64,000 nucleotides of DNA, from the NCBI GenBank assembly GCA_040382055.1, contig JBEIGE010000003.1, positions 1 to 64,000 on the forward strand, given 5' to 3'. Positions 16,700 to 25,529 of the stretch are shown here, piece by piece. The notes beneath the pieces were generated by a model, which was given only the letters and a program-made list of their open reading frames with translations, ran no database searches and was not told the DNA's origin. Position 1 is the first letter of the stretch. Each line of letters begins with the position of its first letter. This DNA comes from JBEIGE01 sp040382055 (lineage in GTDB: Bacteria > Pseudomonadota > Gammaproteobacteria > Burkholderiales > Burkholderiaceae_C). The translations under genes and the position numbers were made by a program.

Positions 16700-18172
16700 A
16701 TGAAGCCGATTTGGATCGTAGATGATGACCAGTCCATCCGCTTTGTGCTGGAAAAAGCATTGCTGCGCGAACAGCTGCCCACCCGGAGTTTTTCTAACCC
16801 CCGAGATGTTTTGGCAGCCCTGGCAAATGCAAGCGAGGAAGACGGCCCGCAAATTCTGGTGAGTGACATCCGCATGCCGGGTAGCTCCGGACTGGATTTG
16901 CTGGAGAAAGTCAAAGCCCTGTATCCTGGCCTGCCGGTCATCATCATGACCGCCTTCTCTGACCTTGACAGCGCAGTGTCTGCGTTTCAGGGCGGCGCTT
17001 TCGAGTACCTGCCCAAGCCCTTTGATTTGCCCAAAGCAGTCGAGTTGATTCGTCGTGCGGTGGAGGAAAGCCAGCGTGAAGAAGTGGCTGAAGAGCGTAT
17101 CGAAGAGGCACCTGAAATGCTGGGCCATGCGCCGGCCATGCAGGATGTGTTCCGGGCCATCGGGCGCTTGAGTCACAGCCACGTCACGGTCCTGATTACC
17201 GGCGAATCCGGCTCGGGCAAGGAGTTGGTGGCCCGTGCCTTGCACAAGCACTCGCCCCGTTCCAAAGGCCCTTTTGTGGCCATCAACACGGCAGCCATTC
17301 CCAAAGACCTGCTGGAGTCTGAGCTTTTCGGTCACGAGCGCGGCGCGTTTACCGGTGCCCAGACCATGCGGCGGGGCCGCTTTGAGCAGGCCGATGGCGG
17401 TACGCTGTTCCTGGATGAAATTGGCGATATGCCGTTTGATCTGCAAACCCGTTTGCTGCGTGTTCTCAGTGATGGCCACTTCTACCGGGTGGGCGGTCAC
17501 AGCGCTGTCAAAGCCAATGTGCGCGTGATTGCCGCCACTCACCAGCACCTGGAGCAGCGGGTGGCAGAAGGCAATTTTCGCGAAGACCTTTTTCACCGGC
17601 TCAACGTCATTCGCCTGCGACTACCCGCCCTGCGTGAGCGGCTGGAGGACATCCCCATGTTGACGCGCCATTTCCTGCACATCAGTGCCCTGCAGCTGGA
17701 TGTGGAGCCCAAGCGAATTGCCGACTCGGCGCTGGCTTGGCTGGCTAAATTCAATTTTCCGGGCAATGTGCGTCAGCTGGAAAATATTTGTCACTGGCTC
17801 ACGGTGATGGCCCCGGCCCAGTTGATTGAGCCCAAAGACCTGCCGCCTGAGGTGGGCGTCAAGATAACTTCAACGCTGAGTGCGCCCATGGCAGACATAC
17901 CGGCTGGCGAAATCGTTTTGGATACGTCTGACGGGGTTGCTCCTGTTTCCAATCCGGGCATGACCTGGGAGTCCGGCCTGAAAGCCGAAGCTGATGCACT
18001 GCTGGCGAGCGGTCACAACGATGTGTGGGATATTCTGACTCGACGCTTTGAGTCTCAACTTATTGCGTCTGCCCTGAACAGCACACATGGTCGTCGTATC
18101 GAGGCGGCCGTGCGGCTGGGCATAGGCCGCAACACCATTACGCGCAAGATTCAGGAGCTGGGTCTGGAATAG
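16700..18172 (+). CDS. glnG: Nitrogen regulation response regulator NtrC (sigma-54 activator)
   Basis: Enhancer-binding protein that drives sigma-54 promoters when phosphorylated by NtrB. Receiver domain (residues 1-120) with acidic pocket DDD and Asp56 in SDIRMPG; AAA+ domain (about 140-370) with Walker A GESGSGKE, the sigma-54-contacting loop GAFTGA and Walker B GGTLFLDEIGD; C-terminal Fis-type helix-turn-helix (EAAVRLGIGRNTITRKI). The 490-residue length is usual. Its likely targets in this window are the glnA promoter at 13461 and possibly the Anbu promoters at 42942-42988. Confidence 0.96.
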   Translation: MKPIWIVDDDQSIRFVLEKALLREQLPTRSFSNPRDVLAALANASEEDGPQILVSDIRMPGSSGLDLLEKVKALYPGLPVIIMTAFSDLDSAVSAFQGGAFEYLPKPFDLPKAVELIRRAVEESQREEVAEERIEEAPEMLGHAPAMQDVFRAIGRLSHSHVTVLITGESGSGKELVARALHKHSPRSKGPFVAINTAAIPKDLLESELFGHERGAFTGAQTMRRGRFEQADGGTLFLDEIGDMPFDLQTRLLRVLSDGHFYRVGGHSAVKANVRVIAATHQHLEQRVAEGNFREDLFHRLNVIRLRLPALRERLEDIPMLTRHFLHISALQLDVEPKRIADSALAWLAKFNFPGNVRQLENICHWLTVMAPAQLIEPKDLPPEVGVKITSTLSAPMADIPAGEIVLDTSDGVAPVSNPGMTWESGLKAEADALLASGHNDVWDILTRRFESQLIASALNSTHGRRIEAAVRLGIGRNTITRKIQELGLE

Positions 18173-18215
18173 ACCTGGCTGGCGAAGTGTATCCAGCGAA
18201 ATGAATCCGACGAAT

Positions 18216-18983
18216 TCAAGTCAGAGTTAAGACCACGGGCGCATGGTCGCTAGGGCGTTCGTTTTTACGGGGTGCTTTGTCAATCTGGCAGGCGCTCACG
18301 GCCGGTTTGAGGGCGTTGCTTACCAGGATGTGGTCGATGCGAAGTCCACGGTTGCGCTTGAACCCGAAATCGCGGTAGTCCCACCACGAGTAGCTTTTGG
18401 GAGGCTGCTCGAACAGGCGCAAGCTGTCGTGAAAACCCATGGCAATCAGCGCCCTCAGGTGGTAACGCTCTTCCTCGGTGCAGTGAATCTGGTCACGCAT
18501 GCCCACAGGGTCCCAGACATCGAGGTCATCAAAGGTGATGTTGAAATCCCCCATCAATACCAGCTTGGGGTGGGCCAGCAGTTCTTGCTGTATCCAGCTG
18601 CGCAGGCCCTTGAGCCAGTTCAACTTGTATTCAAATTTATCGCTGCCCGGCTCCTGACCGTTGGGGAAATAGGCACCAATCACCCGGATGTCATGGTCAA
18701 ACGTGCCCGTGATCACGCGCGCCATCTCATCGGAAAAGCTGGGAATGTTTTTCACCACGTCGGCAGCCGGCAGACGCGAGAGCAGCGCCACCCCGTTATA
18801 GGTTTTCTGGCCGAAACACTGGGCTGTGTAGCCGATGTCGGCAAACGCGTCGTGCGGGAACTTGTCGTCGGTGAGCTTGAGCTCCTGCAGCGCCAGCACA
18901 TCGACCGGATGGTCCTGCAGCCAGGCTAGGACCTGCGGCAGACGCACGTTCAGGGAGTTCACATTCCAGGTAGCAAGCTTCAT
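18216..18983 (-). CDS. xthA: Exodeoxyribonuclease III / AP endonuclease
   Basis: Base-excision-repair nuclease of the exonuclease III family, 255 residues. TWNVNSLNVRLPQVLAWL begins the fold, LQELKL carries the metal-binding Glu, GDFNITFDDLDVWDP the catalytic Asp/Asn pair, and RIDHILVS with SDHAPVVLTL the Asp/His at the end. The gene is convergent with ntrC and separated by 43 bases. The start gives the canonical MKLATWNVNS N-terminus. Confidence 0.95.
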   Translation of the reverse strand: MKLATWNVNSLNVRLPQVLAWLQDHPVDVLALQELKLTDDKFPHDAFADIGYTAQCFGQKTYNGVALLSRLPAADVVKNIPSFSDEMARVITGTFDHDIRVIGAYFPNGQEPGSDKFEYKLNWLKGLRSWIQQELLAHPKLVLMGDFNITFDDLDVWDPVGMRDQIHCTEEERYHLRALIAMGFHDSLRLFEQPPKSYSWWDYRDFGFKRNRGLRIDHILVSNALKPAVSACQIDKAPRKNERPSDHAPVVLTLT

Positions 18984-19051
18984 GACTGTGTTGAACCGGT
19001 TTTAGGTGATTTCTAACTCATTTTCCCTTGTGGATAAAAGACTTTATGCTC

Positions 19052-19645
19052 TTAAATATGTAGCGCGGCGAGCAAGCCGATGACAACACCTGCGACACCA
19101 CCGACAAACATGGCGTATTCCAGCCATTTCTTTTTGGTCAGCAGTGCAATGGCGGCCAGCGCGATGGCCACTTGTAACACGGTGGTGGCTTGGGCCCAGC
19201 GGTGGTGCTGGTGCATTTGCTCATCGCTTTGATGGTCCCAGGAGGTGGCTTCTGCTTCCAGCTTTTCTGCAGCCAGTTTGATCTCGAGTTTTTCTTTTTC
19301 GTAGCGGTCGATCTTGGCCTGGTATTTGGACTTTTCTTCTTCGCGCGGGGTCAGGTCGCGCGAGACTTCGGCCAGCGATTGCTTCGTGCTTTTGGACTGG
19401 AAATAATTCCACTGGTTGGAAGCCTCGGTTTTTTTGATGGCAGCATTGTTCTTGAACAGCCCGGCATTGGCCTGCGTGGCGCCGCCCATGTAGGAAAACA
19501 GCGCTCCCACCGTGGCAATGATGGCCGTGAACATGGCAATCTGGTTGATCATGCCGCCTGAGCCGTGTTCGCCGTGGCCACCCTGCTGGGCGTGCTCCAG
19601 CTCGTGGTCGTGCGGGCCGTGTACGTGAAATCCATTGCCGGACAT
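19052..19645 (-). CDS. DUF4337 membrane protein
   Basis: A 197-residue protein with a His/Gly-rich N-terminus (HVHGPHDHELEHAQQGGHGE) that may bind metal. A membrane segment follows (about residues 33-55), then a long charged coiled-coil region (about 65-140) and two C-terminal membrane segments (about 150-195). It matches the DUF4337 family, whose function is unknown. It begins one base beyond the folA stop and is the last gene of the thyA-EamA-folA set. Confidence 0.8.
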   Translation of the reverse strand: MSGNGFHVHGPHDHELEHAQQGGHGEHGSGGMINQIAMFTAIIATVGALFSYMGGATQANAGLFKNNAAIKKTEASNQWNYFQSKSTKQSLAEVSRDLTPREEEKSKYQAKIDRYEKEKLEIKLAAEKLEAEATSWDHQSDEQMHQHHRWAQATTVLQVAIALAAIALLTKKKWLEYAMFVGGVAGVVIGLLAALHI

Positions 19646-19646
19646 A

Positions 19647-20156
19647 TCAGTCTCCTTTTATTCGTGTGTAGGTAACAAAACTAAACTGAAGGCCTGTGGA
19701 TGAAACATGACTTTCACGGGTGGTTTCTGTCCAATCGGGTCCGAATTGCGGGGCAAAGGCATCGCCCTCGAAGGTGGCATTAATTTCAGTCACCACGGCT
19801 TTGCTGGCAAGCGGCAGGGCCTGTGCATAAATCTCGGCGCCGCCAATCACCCACACGTCCGTGTGGCTGTGCAGTTGGTCCAGGGCTAGGCTCAGGCCGT
19901 GTGCGCATTGCACGCCGGCGGGATTGCCGGCATGGTGCAGCCAATCGGTTTGCCGCGTGACCACCACGTTGATCCGCCCGGGCAGGGGGCGGAATTTCGG
20001 GGGCAATGAGTCCCAGGTTTTACGCCCCATGATGACCGGCGCTCCCATAGTGGTGCGTTTGAAGTGCGCCAGGTCTTCCGGCAGATGCCAGGGCATGGCG
20101 TTGTCTTTGCCAATCACGCCGTTGGCAGCGCGGGCAAAAATGAGCTGAATGTTCAT
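19647..20156 (-). CDS. folA: Dihydrofolate reductase
   Basis: NADPH-dependent reduction of dihydrofolate to tetrahydrofolate, 169 residues. Substrate and cofactor motifs are visible: IFARAANGVIGKDNAMPWHL, ED at the folate-binding Asp/Glu position, MGRKTWDSLP, LPGRINVVVTR and WVIGGAEIY. The ATG overlaps the upstream EamA stop as ATGA, so translation is coupled. Together with thyA two genes upstream it completes the thymidylate cycle, because ThyA turns methylene-THF into DHF. Confidence 0.95.
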   Translation of the reverse strand: MNIQLIFARAANGVIGKDNAMPWHLPEDLAHFKRTTMGAPVIMGRKTWDSLPPKFRPLPGRINVVVTRQTDWLHHAGNPAGVQCAHGLSLALDQLHSHTDVWVIGGAEIYAQALPLASKAVVTEINATFEGDAFAPQFGPDWTETTRESHVSSTGLQFSFVTYTRIKGD

Positions 20157-21052
20157 GGGTCTGTGGTGTTGAGGCCAGGCCGGTTGCGTGGTGGTAGCAG
20201 CACCGCAGCAATGGCAGCCATGACAAACACGATGGCCAGAAAGTCCTGCCAGTGCGGCCATTCACCCACAATGAAGGTGGCCGTCAGGATGCCGACCAGC
20301 GGAATTGCCATGATGCTCATGGCACTGGTGGAGGGCGGCAGATTGCGCGCCAGACCGGCCCAGATGATTTGGGCAAAGCCATAGTTGATCAACACGCCGT
20401 AGGCTACGCTGCCCCAGAAGGCCCCTGAAAACTGCCAACTTGGCCAGGGCTCCAGGGTCAGGGCAATGACCCACAAACAGGCGCTGGCAAGAATCATCAT
20501 CCACACGGTCAGGGTTTCCACAGGCAGGGTGAGTTGGGCGCGACGCATCATCAAGGTTCCTATAGCCCACATGACTGCACCGATTTCCATCCACAGCACA
20601 CCCAGGGGCTTGCCTGCCAGGGTGGTGAGTTCGTTGGCCGTGAGCAGAAAAATGGCAACAGCGACAGCAACAACGGCAAAAGCCAGCCGTCGGGTCAATT
20701 TTTCACCCAGGAAAAGCACGCTGATCAACACCGTCCAGATGGGCATGGTAAAGCCCAGAATGGCGGCTCGCCCGGAAGCCAGCTCCCGCACGCCCAGGAT
20801 GGAGATGGCATGCCAGCCCAGCATATTGAAAGCGCTGAGTTGGATCAAGGAGCGCCATTCGCTGCGCTGCGGCCACATGCGCAGGCCGCGGGCGCGGTAA
20901 AACAGATACAGCCACAGCGCCCCGCCGGACATGGTGATGGCCCGAAAGTACATCGGGGTCATTTCCCGCAGGGAAAGTTTCATCATCGGCCAGTTGATGC
21001 CCCACATCAGGGTAAGGCCCACCAGCGCGAGCAATTGCTGCGGTCTGATCAC
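20153..21052 (-). CDS. EamA/DMT-superfamily transporter
   Basis: A 299-residue membrane protein with two EamA repeats and about ten transmembrane segments; LVGLTLMWGINWPMMKLSL begins the first repeat and VLWMEIGAVMWAIGTLMM the second. The family exports amino acids, nucleobases or other metabolites. GTG 21052 is chosen because it overlaps the thyA stop in the GTGA arrangement; the open frame extends 11 codons further upstream into thyA. It overlaps folA by four bases at its other end, so it is embedded in a thyA-folA operon. The substrate cannot be predicted. Confidence 0.85.
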   Translation of the reverse strand: MIRPQQLLALVGLTLMWGINWPMMKLSLREMTPMYFRAITMSGGALWLYLFYRARGLRMWPQRSEWRSLIQLSAFNMLGWHAISILGVRELASGRAAILGFTMPIWTVLISVLFLGEKLTRRLAFAVVAVAVAIFLLTANELTTLAGKPLGVLWMEIGAVMWAIGTLMMRRAQLTLPVETLTVWMMILASACLWVIALTLEPWPSWQFSGAFWGSVAYGVLINYGFAQIIWAGLARNLPPSTSAMSIMAIPLVGILTATFIVGEWPHWQDFLAIVFVMAAIAAVLLPPRNRPGLNTTDP

Positions 21053-21930
21053 ACCGCCACCGGTGCCTTGATGGCCGGGTGACACTGGTAGTCCAGCACC
21101 TCAAAGTCCTCAAACTGGTAGTCAAAGATGGACTGGGGCTTGCGCTTGATGTTCAACGTGGGGTAGGGGAAGGGATCTCTGGCCAGCTGCAGGGCAACCT
21201 GCTCATGGTGGTTGCTGTAGATATGGCAGTCACCACCGGTCCAGATAAAGTCGCCCACAGCCAGATCGCACTGCTGCGCCACCATGTGCGTGAGCAGGGC
21301 ATAGCTGGCAATATTGAATGGCACACCCAGAAAGATATCCGCACTGCGCTGGTACAGCTGACAGCTCAGCCTGGCCTTTTCACCCGGTACTTCAGACGGG
21401 GCGACATAGAACTGAAAAAAAGCATGGCAGGGCATCAACGCCATTTTGGACAGTTCAGCCACGTTCCAGGCGCTCACGATGATACGGCGCGAGTCGGGGT
21501 TGGTTCGCAGTGTTTTGATAACTTCAGATATCTGGTCGATGTGCGCATCCGGATTGTCCGGGGTGGGCGTCGGCCAGCTGCGCCACTGCACGCCGTAGAC
21601 CGGCCCAAGGTCGCCATCCGGGCGTGCCCATTCGTCCCAGATACTTACGCCGCGCTCTTTGAGCCAGTTGTTATTGGATGAACCGCTTAGAAACCAGAGC
21701 AGTTCTTGAATGATGGAGCGCAGGTGCACTTTTTTGGTGGTGACCAGCGGGAAGCCTTCATTGAGGTCAAAGCGCATCTGGTAGCCAAACACGCTCTTGG
21801 TACCCGTGCCGGTACGGTCGGGTTTGAAGACCCCGTTGTTGTCCACATGACGCATGAAGTCTTCATACTGACTTCGTGCCGGGCGCAACCGGGTGAGGGT
21901 TGGCGTTGGGAGGCTGGTCGAAGAATTCAT
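21049..21930 (-). CDS. thyA: Thymidylate synthase
   Basis: Converts dUMP and methylenetetrahydrofolate to dTMP and DHF. The 293-residue protein shows the dUMP-phosphate Arg in KPDRTGTGTKS, VHLRSIIQELLWFLSG, the catalytic Cys in LMPCHAFFQFYV, CQLYQRSADIFLGVPFNIAS and GDCHIYSNH. ATG 21930 is preferred; a TTG six bases upstream is equally spaced from GAGGG. The gene is seven bases downstream of the FAD oxidoreductase stop and heads the coupled thyA-EamA-folA unit. Confidence 0.96.
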   Translation of the reverse strand: MNSSTSLPTPTLTRLRPARSQYEDFMRHVDNNGVFKPDRTGTGTKSVFGYQMRFDLNEGFPLVTTKKVHLRSIIQELLWFLSGSSNNNWLKERGVSIWDEWARPDGDLGPVYGVQWRSWPTPTPDNPDAHIDQISEVIKTLRTNPDSRRIIVSAWNVAELSKMALMPCHAFFQFYVAPSEVPGEKARLSCQLYQRSADIFLGVPFNIASYALLTHMVAQQCDLAVGDFIWTGGDCHIYSNHHEQVALQLARDPFPYPTLNIKRKPQSIFDYQFEDFEVLDYQCHPAIKAPVAV

Positions 21931-21937
21931 GGCCAAA

Positions 21938-23359
21938 TTACCCTCTGAGCATCCGCCCGGGGTTCATCAAGTTGTGGGGGTCCAGTGCCTTCTTGATACT
22001 GCGCATCAGGTCCATGGCTACAGGGGATTTGTGGTGTTCCAGTTTCTCGGCTTTGAGACTGCCGATACCGTGCTCGGCGGATATGGAGCCGTTGTAGCGG
22101 TCAACCACTTCATAAACCAGCGCATTCATGGGGGCTTCTTCTTCATTGAGAAACCGAGCCTGATCATCGTTTTCCGGCGCCTGAACGTTGTAGTGCAGAT
22201 TGCCGTCGCCCAGATGACCGTAGGTGACCAAGCGTGCGCCGGGGAAGTTCTTGAGCAGCAAGGCATTGGTCTCTTCAACAAAGGCCGGAATGCGCGACAC
22301 CGAGATTGAAATGTCGTGTTTGATGTTCAGGCCCTCTTCGGCTTGCGCCAGCGGAATGCTTTCACGGATGTGCCACAGTGCCCGGGCTTGGGTGATGCTT
22401 TCGGCCACTACCGCATCGGTCACACATCCCGATTCCATGGCGGTTTCGAGCAGACGCTCGAACTGGGTGCGCGAATGTTCCTCAGACTCGTAGCCCGAAT
22501 TCTCAAGAACCACACAGAAGGGTGTCTGCTGGTACAGGGGCACGCGTTGCTGCGGGAAATGCTTGACCACCAGACTCAGGGCGAACTGTCCCATCACTTC
22601 AAAGCCGGTCAGACCCGAGGCCAGGTGGCGATGTGCCAGACCCAGCAACTCCACCGCTGCATCCAGCGACGGCACGGCAGCCATGGCGGTGAGCTGCGAT
22701 GTGGGCAGCGGGTAAAGCTTCATGGTCGCGCCCGTGATAATGCCCAAGGTCCCTTCGGACCCGATGAACAAATGCCGCAGGTCATACCCGGTGTTGTCTT
22801 TGCGCAGGCCTGTCAGGCCGCTCCAGATCTCCCCTTGCGCCGTGACCACCTCAAGCCCCAGGCACAGCTCACGTGTATTGCCGTAGCGCACCACTTGCGT
22901 TCCGCCTGCGTTGGTTCCCAGGTTGCCACCGATGGTGCAACTGCCTTCTGAGGCCAGACTCAAAGGGAACAAAAAGCCGGCTTTCTCGCAAGTCTCTTGC
23001 AGGGTTTGCAGCACACAACCGGCATCAACAGTAATGGTCAAGTTGCCGGAATCAAGATTGCGCACCCGGTTCATGCGGGTCAGGCTCAGCACGACCTGGG
23101 TTCCGCTGGGGTCCGGTGTGGAGCCCACCACCATGCCCGTATTGCCCCCTTGCGGGACGATGCTGACACCCGCAGCTGCACAGGCCTTGACTACCGCGGC
23201 CACCTCGGATGTGGATGAGGGACGGACAACAGCCAGTGCCTTGCCGCGTTCACGCTTGCGCCAGTCCAGCTCCCAGGCAGTCAGGTCGCCTTCGGTCAAT
23301 ACGTGGGTGGCACCGGTAATGCCGCGCAAAGAGTCAAGGAGTTCTTGATAAACGTTCAT
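21938..23359 (-). CDS. FAD-linked D-2-hydroxyacid dehydrogenase (GlcD/D-2HG dehydrogenase family)
   Basis: A 473-residue flavoprotein with an N-terminal FAD_binding_4 domain (PQGGNTGMVVGSTP, and EGSCTIGGNLGTNAGGTQ) and a C-terminal FAD-oxidase domain with metal-ligand motifs GHLGDGNLHYN and SAEHGIG. It oxidises a D-2-hydroxyacid such as D-lactate, glycolate or D-2-hydroxyglutarate and passes electrons to a quinone or ETF. The lack of an Fe-S domain and the length favour the D-2HG/D-lactate branch. The start overlaps the DUF2069 stop by four bases. Confidence 0.88.
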   Translation of the reverse strand: MNVYQELLDSLRGITGATHVLTEGDLTAWELDWRKRERGKALAVVRPSSTSEVAAVVKACAAAGVSIVPQGGNTGMVVGSTPDPSGTQVVLSLTRMNRVRNLDSGNLTITVDAGCVLQTLQETCEKAGFLFPLSLASEGSCTIGGNLGTNAGGTQVVRYGNTRELCLGLEVVTAQGEIWSGLTGLRKDNTGYDLRHLFIGSEGTLGIITGATMKLYPLPTSQLTAMAAVPSLDAAVELLGLAHRHLASGLTGFEVMGQFALSLVVKHFPQQRVPLYQQTPFCVVLENSGYESEEHSRTQFERLLETAMESGCVTDAVVAESITQARALWHIRESIPLAQAEEGLNIKHDISISVSRIPAFVEETNALLLKNFPGARLVTYGHLGDGNLHYNVQAPENDDQARFLNEEEAPMNALVYEVVDRYNGSISAEHGIGSLKAEKLEHHKSPVAMDLMRSIKKALDPHNLMNPGRMLRG

Positions 23360-23769
23360 GGTGGGGGCAGGGAAGAAGTTTCTGTTTTCAGCGCATCGTT
23401 GATATTTTTGAAACGTAGCCTAACATGCAGCGAGCAAGCTACAAACAGCACCAGACACAACAGCACCTCCATACCTGCCAGGTAAGAGCTAGGCGCACGA
23501 TCCGAGGCCGCACGCACCACCCCTTCGGTGAAATACAGCCAGATAAGCAGGCTGAGCCAGCGGTAGGTGTACATGCGGTTTTTCAGCAAGCCGGCCAGTG
23601 GAATGCACAAAGGCAGCACTTTGAGCGCCAGCAGGGAGCCGCCAGGCTTGATAGGTGCCAGATAAAGCTCCCAAGCCAGTCCGAGAATGATCAGGCCGAG
23701 CAGGCTGCCCACCGCAAGCACACGCGTGAGGTGTACCGGGTTGCGTAAAGAGGTGTTGTGGTGATTCAT
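23356..23769 (-). CDS. DUF2069 membrane protein
   Basis: A 137-residue inner-membrane protein with about four hydrophobic segments (VLAVGSLLGLIILGLAWELY; then KVLPLCIPLAGLL, LSLLIWLYFTEGVVRA, EVLLCLVLFVACSL). It matches the DUF2069 family of small proteobacterial membrane proteins with no known role. ATG 23769 gives the family start; upstream codons would run into the divergent yihY promoter. ATGA overlap with the FAD oxidoreductase suggests one transcript. Confidence 0.8.
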   Translation of the reverse strand: MNHHNTSLRNPVHLTRVLAVGSLLGLIILGLAWELYLAPIKPGGSLLALKVLPLCIPLAGLLKNRMYTYRWLSLLIWLYFTEGVVRAASDRAPSSYLAGMEVLLCLVLFVACSLHVRLRFKNINDALKTETSSLPPP

Positions 23770-23789
23770 GGAGGTGGCATCATAGCGGC

Positions 23790-25001
23790 ATGACCTTGAC
23801 CACGCGTTTAGACGCTTTTGCCGACAGCTTGTCACGTTTTCCATGGAAAACCACAGCCATTACCCTGCGCGAGCGTTTCCGAGAAGACCGCCTGGGCTTG
23901 ACGGCCGGCAGTCTGACTTTCACCACCACCATCGCCCTGGTTCCCCTGCTCACGGTGGCGCTGGCCGTGTTTACCGCATTCCCGATGTTTGCCAAGCTGC
24001 AGGACGTCCTGCAGAAGTGGCTCATTGAGAGTCTGATCCCCGACAACATTGCACGCCAGGTGCTGGGTTACCTGACCCAGTTTTCCGGTAAAGCCAGCAA
24101 GCTCGGCGCTGCGGGCGTAGCCATCCTCTTCACCACGGCCTTGACCCTGGTCTTTACCATCGACAAAACACTCAACAGCATCTGGCGCGTTCGACGCCCC
24201 AGGCCTTTTGGTCAACGTTTGCTGGTGTACTGGACCGCCATCACGCTGGGGCCGCTGCTGCTCGGGGCGAGCCTGACCATGACCTCGTATGTCGTTACCG
24301 GTTCCAAGGATGTGGTGGGATCCATGCCTGGCGGTTTGCGATTCTTGCTCGATACGCTGGAATTTGCCATGGTGGCAGGCGGCATGGCAGCAACTTACCA
24401 CTATGTGCCCAATACCCAGGTGAAGTGGCGACATGCTTGGTTGGGTGGTTTATTCGCTTCTGCAGGGATAGAACTTGCCAAAAAACTGCTGGCCTTCTAT
24501 CTGGGCTTGGTCCCCACGTACTCCATGGTCTACGGTGCTTTTGCCACCGTGCCCATTTTGCTGATTTGGATTTATGTGGCCTGGGTCATCGTGCTGCTCG
24601 GTGCCGTGATCACGGCCTATTTGCCAAGTTTGCTGGAGGGGGTTCAACGACGGATCAGTGCCCGTGGTGGACAATTCCAGCTCTCTCTGGAGGTATTGCA
24701 GCAGCTGTATTTGTCCAGACAGACACCGGATAAAGGTCAAACAGCGACTGAGCTGGCGCAACGGTTGAAGGTGGACGGGCTGCAACTTGAGCCGGTGATG
24801 GAGGCCCTTGCAGGGCTTGACTGGGTGCAACTGCTCCAGGACGAGGACGAACTCAATCGCCGCTATGTATTGCTCGCTGACCCCGACACGACGGCGCTGG
24901 CACCCTTGCTTGAGCGCTTGCTGCTGGAGCGCACGCCCGCTGTGGAGGCACTTTGGAAAAGCACGGGTTTGCCCTTGCTGATGTTGCGTAACGTGCTATG
25001 A
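23790..25001 (+). CDS. YihY/BrkB-family inner-membrane protein
   Basis: A 403-residue protein with the YihY/virulence factor BrkB domain (about residues 25-290): RFREDRLGLTAGSLTFTTTI, six transmembrane helices and the conserved YSMVYGAFATVPILLIWIYV. The C-terminal ~110 residues are soluble and helical and resemble the winged-helix extension found in some members. It was once called ribonuclease BN, but that activity belongs to another protein; function is unknown. It is divergent from the DUF2069 gene with a 20-base gap. Confidence 0.88.
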   Translation: MTLTTRLDAFADSLSRFPWKTTAITLRERFREDRLGLTAGSLTFTTTIALVPLLTVALAVFTAFPMFAKLQDVLQKWLIESLIPDNIARQVLGYLTQFSGKASKLGAAGVAILFTTALTLVFTIDKTLNSIWRVRRPRPFGQRLLVYWTAITLGPLLLGASLTMTSYVVTGSKDVVGSMPGGLRFLLDTLEFAMVAGGMAATYHYVPNTQVKWRHAWLGGLFASAGIELAKKLLAFYLGLVPTYSMVYGAFATVPILLIWIYVAWVIVLLGAVITAYLPSLLEGVQRRISARGGQFQLSLEVLQQLYLSRQTPDKGQTATELAQRLKVDGLQLEPVMEALAGLDWVQLLQDEDELNRRYVLLADPDTTALAPLLERLLLERTPAVEALWKSTGLPLLMLRNVL

Positions 25002-25052
25002 ATGATGTAGCATGTGCTTGAGATAACGGTTTTTTAGCCCTGGAGATCCCTA

Positions 25053-25514
25053 ATGGAAAAAATACTCGTCTCGACTGTTCTTGCAGCTACCTTTCTCCTT
25101 AGCGGTTGCGGTGCCGAAATTCTGAACCAGCAGGCGGCCCAAGAGCTTGCAAAATCTTCCAAGCCACCGGGGTCGCTGTATCTGGGCTGGCGGATATTTC
25201 AAGACAAGTGCTCTGCTTGCCACGGGCCCTCTGCCACCGGTACCAGCAGCGGGCCGGATCTGTTGCCCAGGGTCAGGGAAATGGGTTCGCGTGAGTTTGT
25301 CAGCCTGGTCCTCAAGCGCTACAAGTGGGATTTGCCGGTATACCCTGCTTCTCAGCCCGCACTGGTCGACGACATTCTTCAGCGCAAGCCCTTCATGGTG
25401 ACCATGCCTGCATGGGATGGGGAGCCGGTGGTAACAGCACACATCATGGACTTGCAGGCCTATGTGTCGGCCCGTGCGCAGGGCACTGTGGGGGCCGGTC
25501 GTCCAACACCCTAG
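25053..25514 (+). CDS. Cytochrome c lipoprotein (monohaem, class I-like)
   Basis: A 153-residue exported protein. The lipobox LLSGC gives a lipid-anchored N-terminal Cys at about residue 19. The haem-binding motif CSACH occurs near residue 54, and a Met in PFMVTMPAWDG is the likely distal ligand. GGAG lies eight bases before the ATG. It stands alone between a YihY gene and the convergent RraA-like gene, so its redox partner is not evident. It may serve as a membrane-tethered electron shuttle in the periplasm. Confidence 0.82.
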   Translation: MEKILVSTVLAATFLLSGCGAEILNQQAAQELAKSSKPPGSLYLGWRIFQDKCSACHGPSATGTSSGPDLLPRVREMGSREFVSLVLKRYKWDLPVYPASQPALVDDILQRKPFMVTMPAWDGEPVVTAHIMDLQAYVSARAQGTVGAGRPTP

Positions 25515-25529
25515 ACTGCTGGCTTTGCT

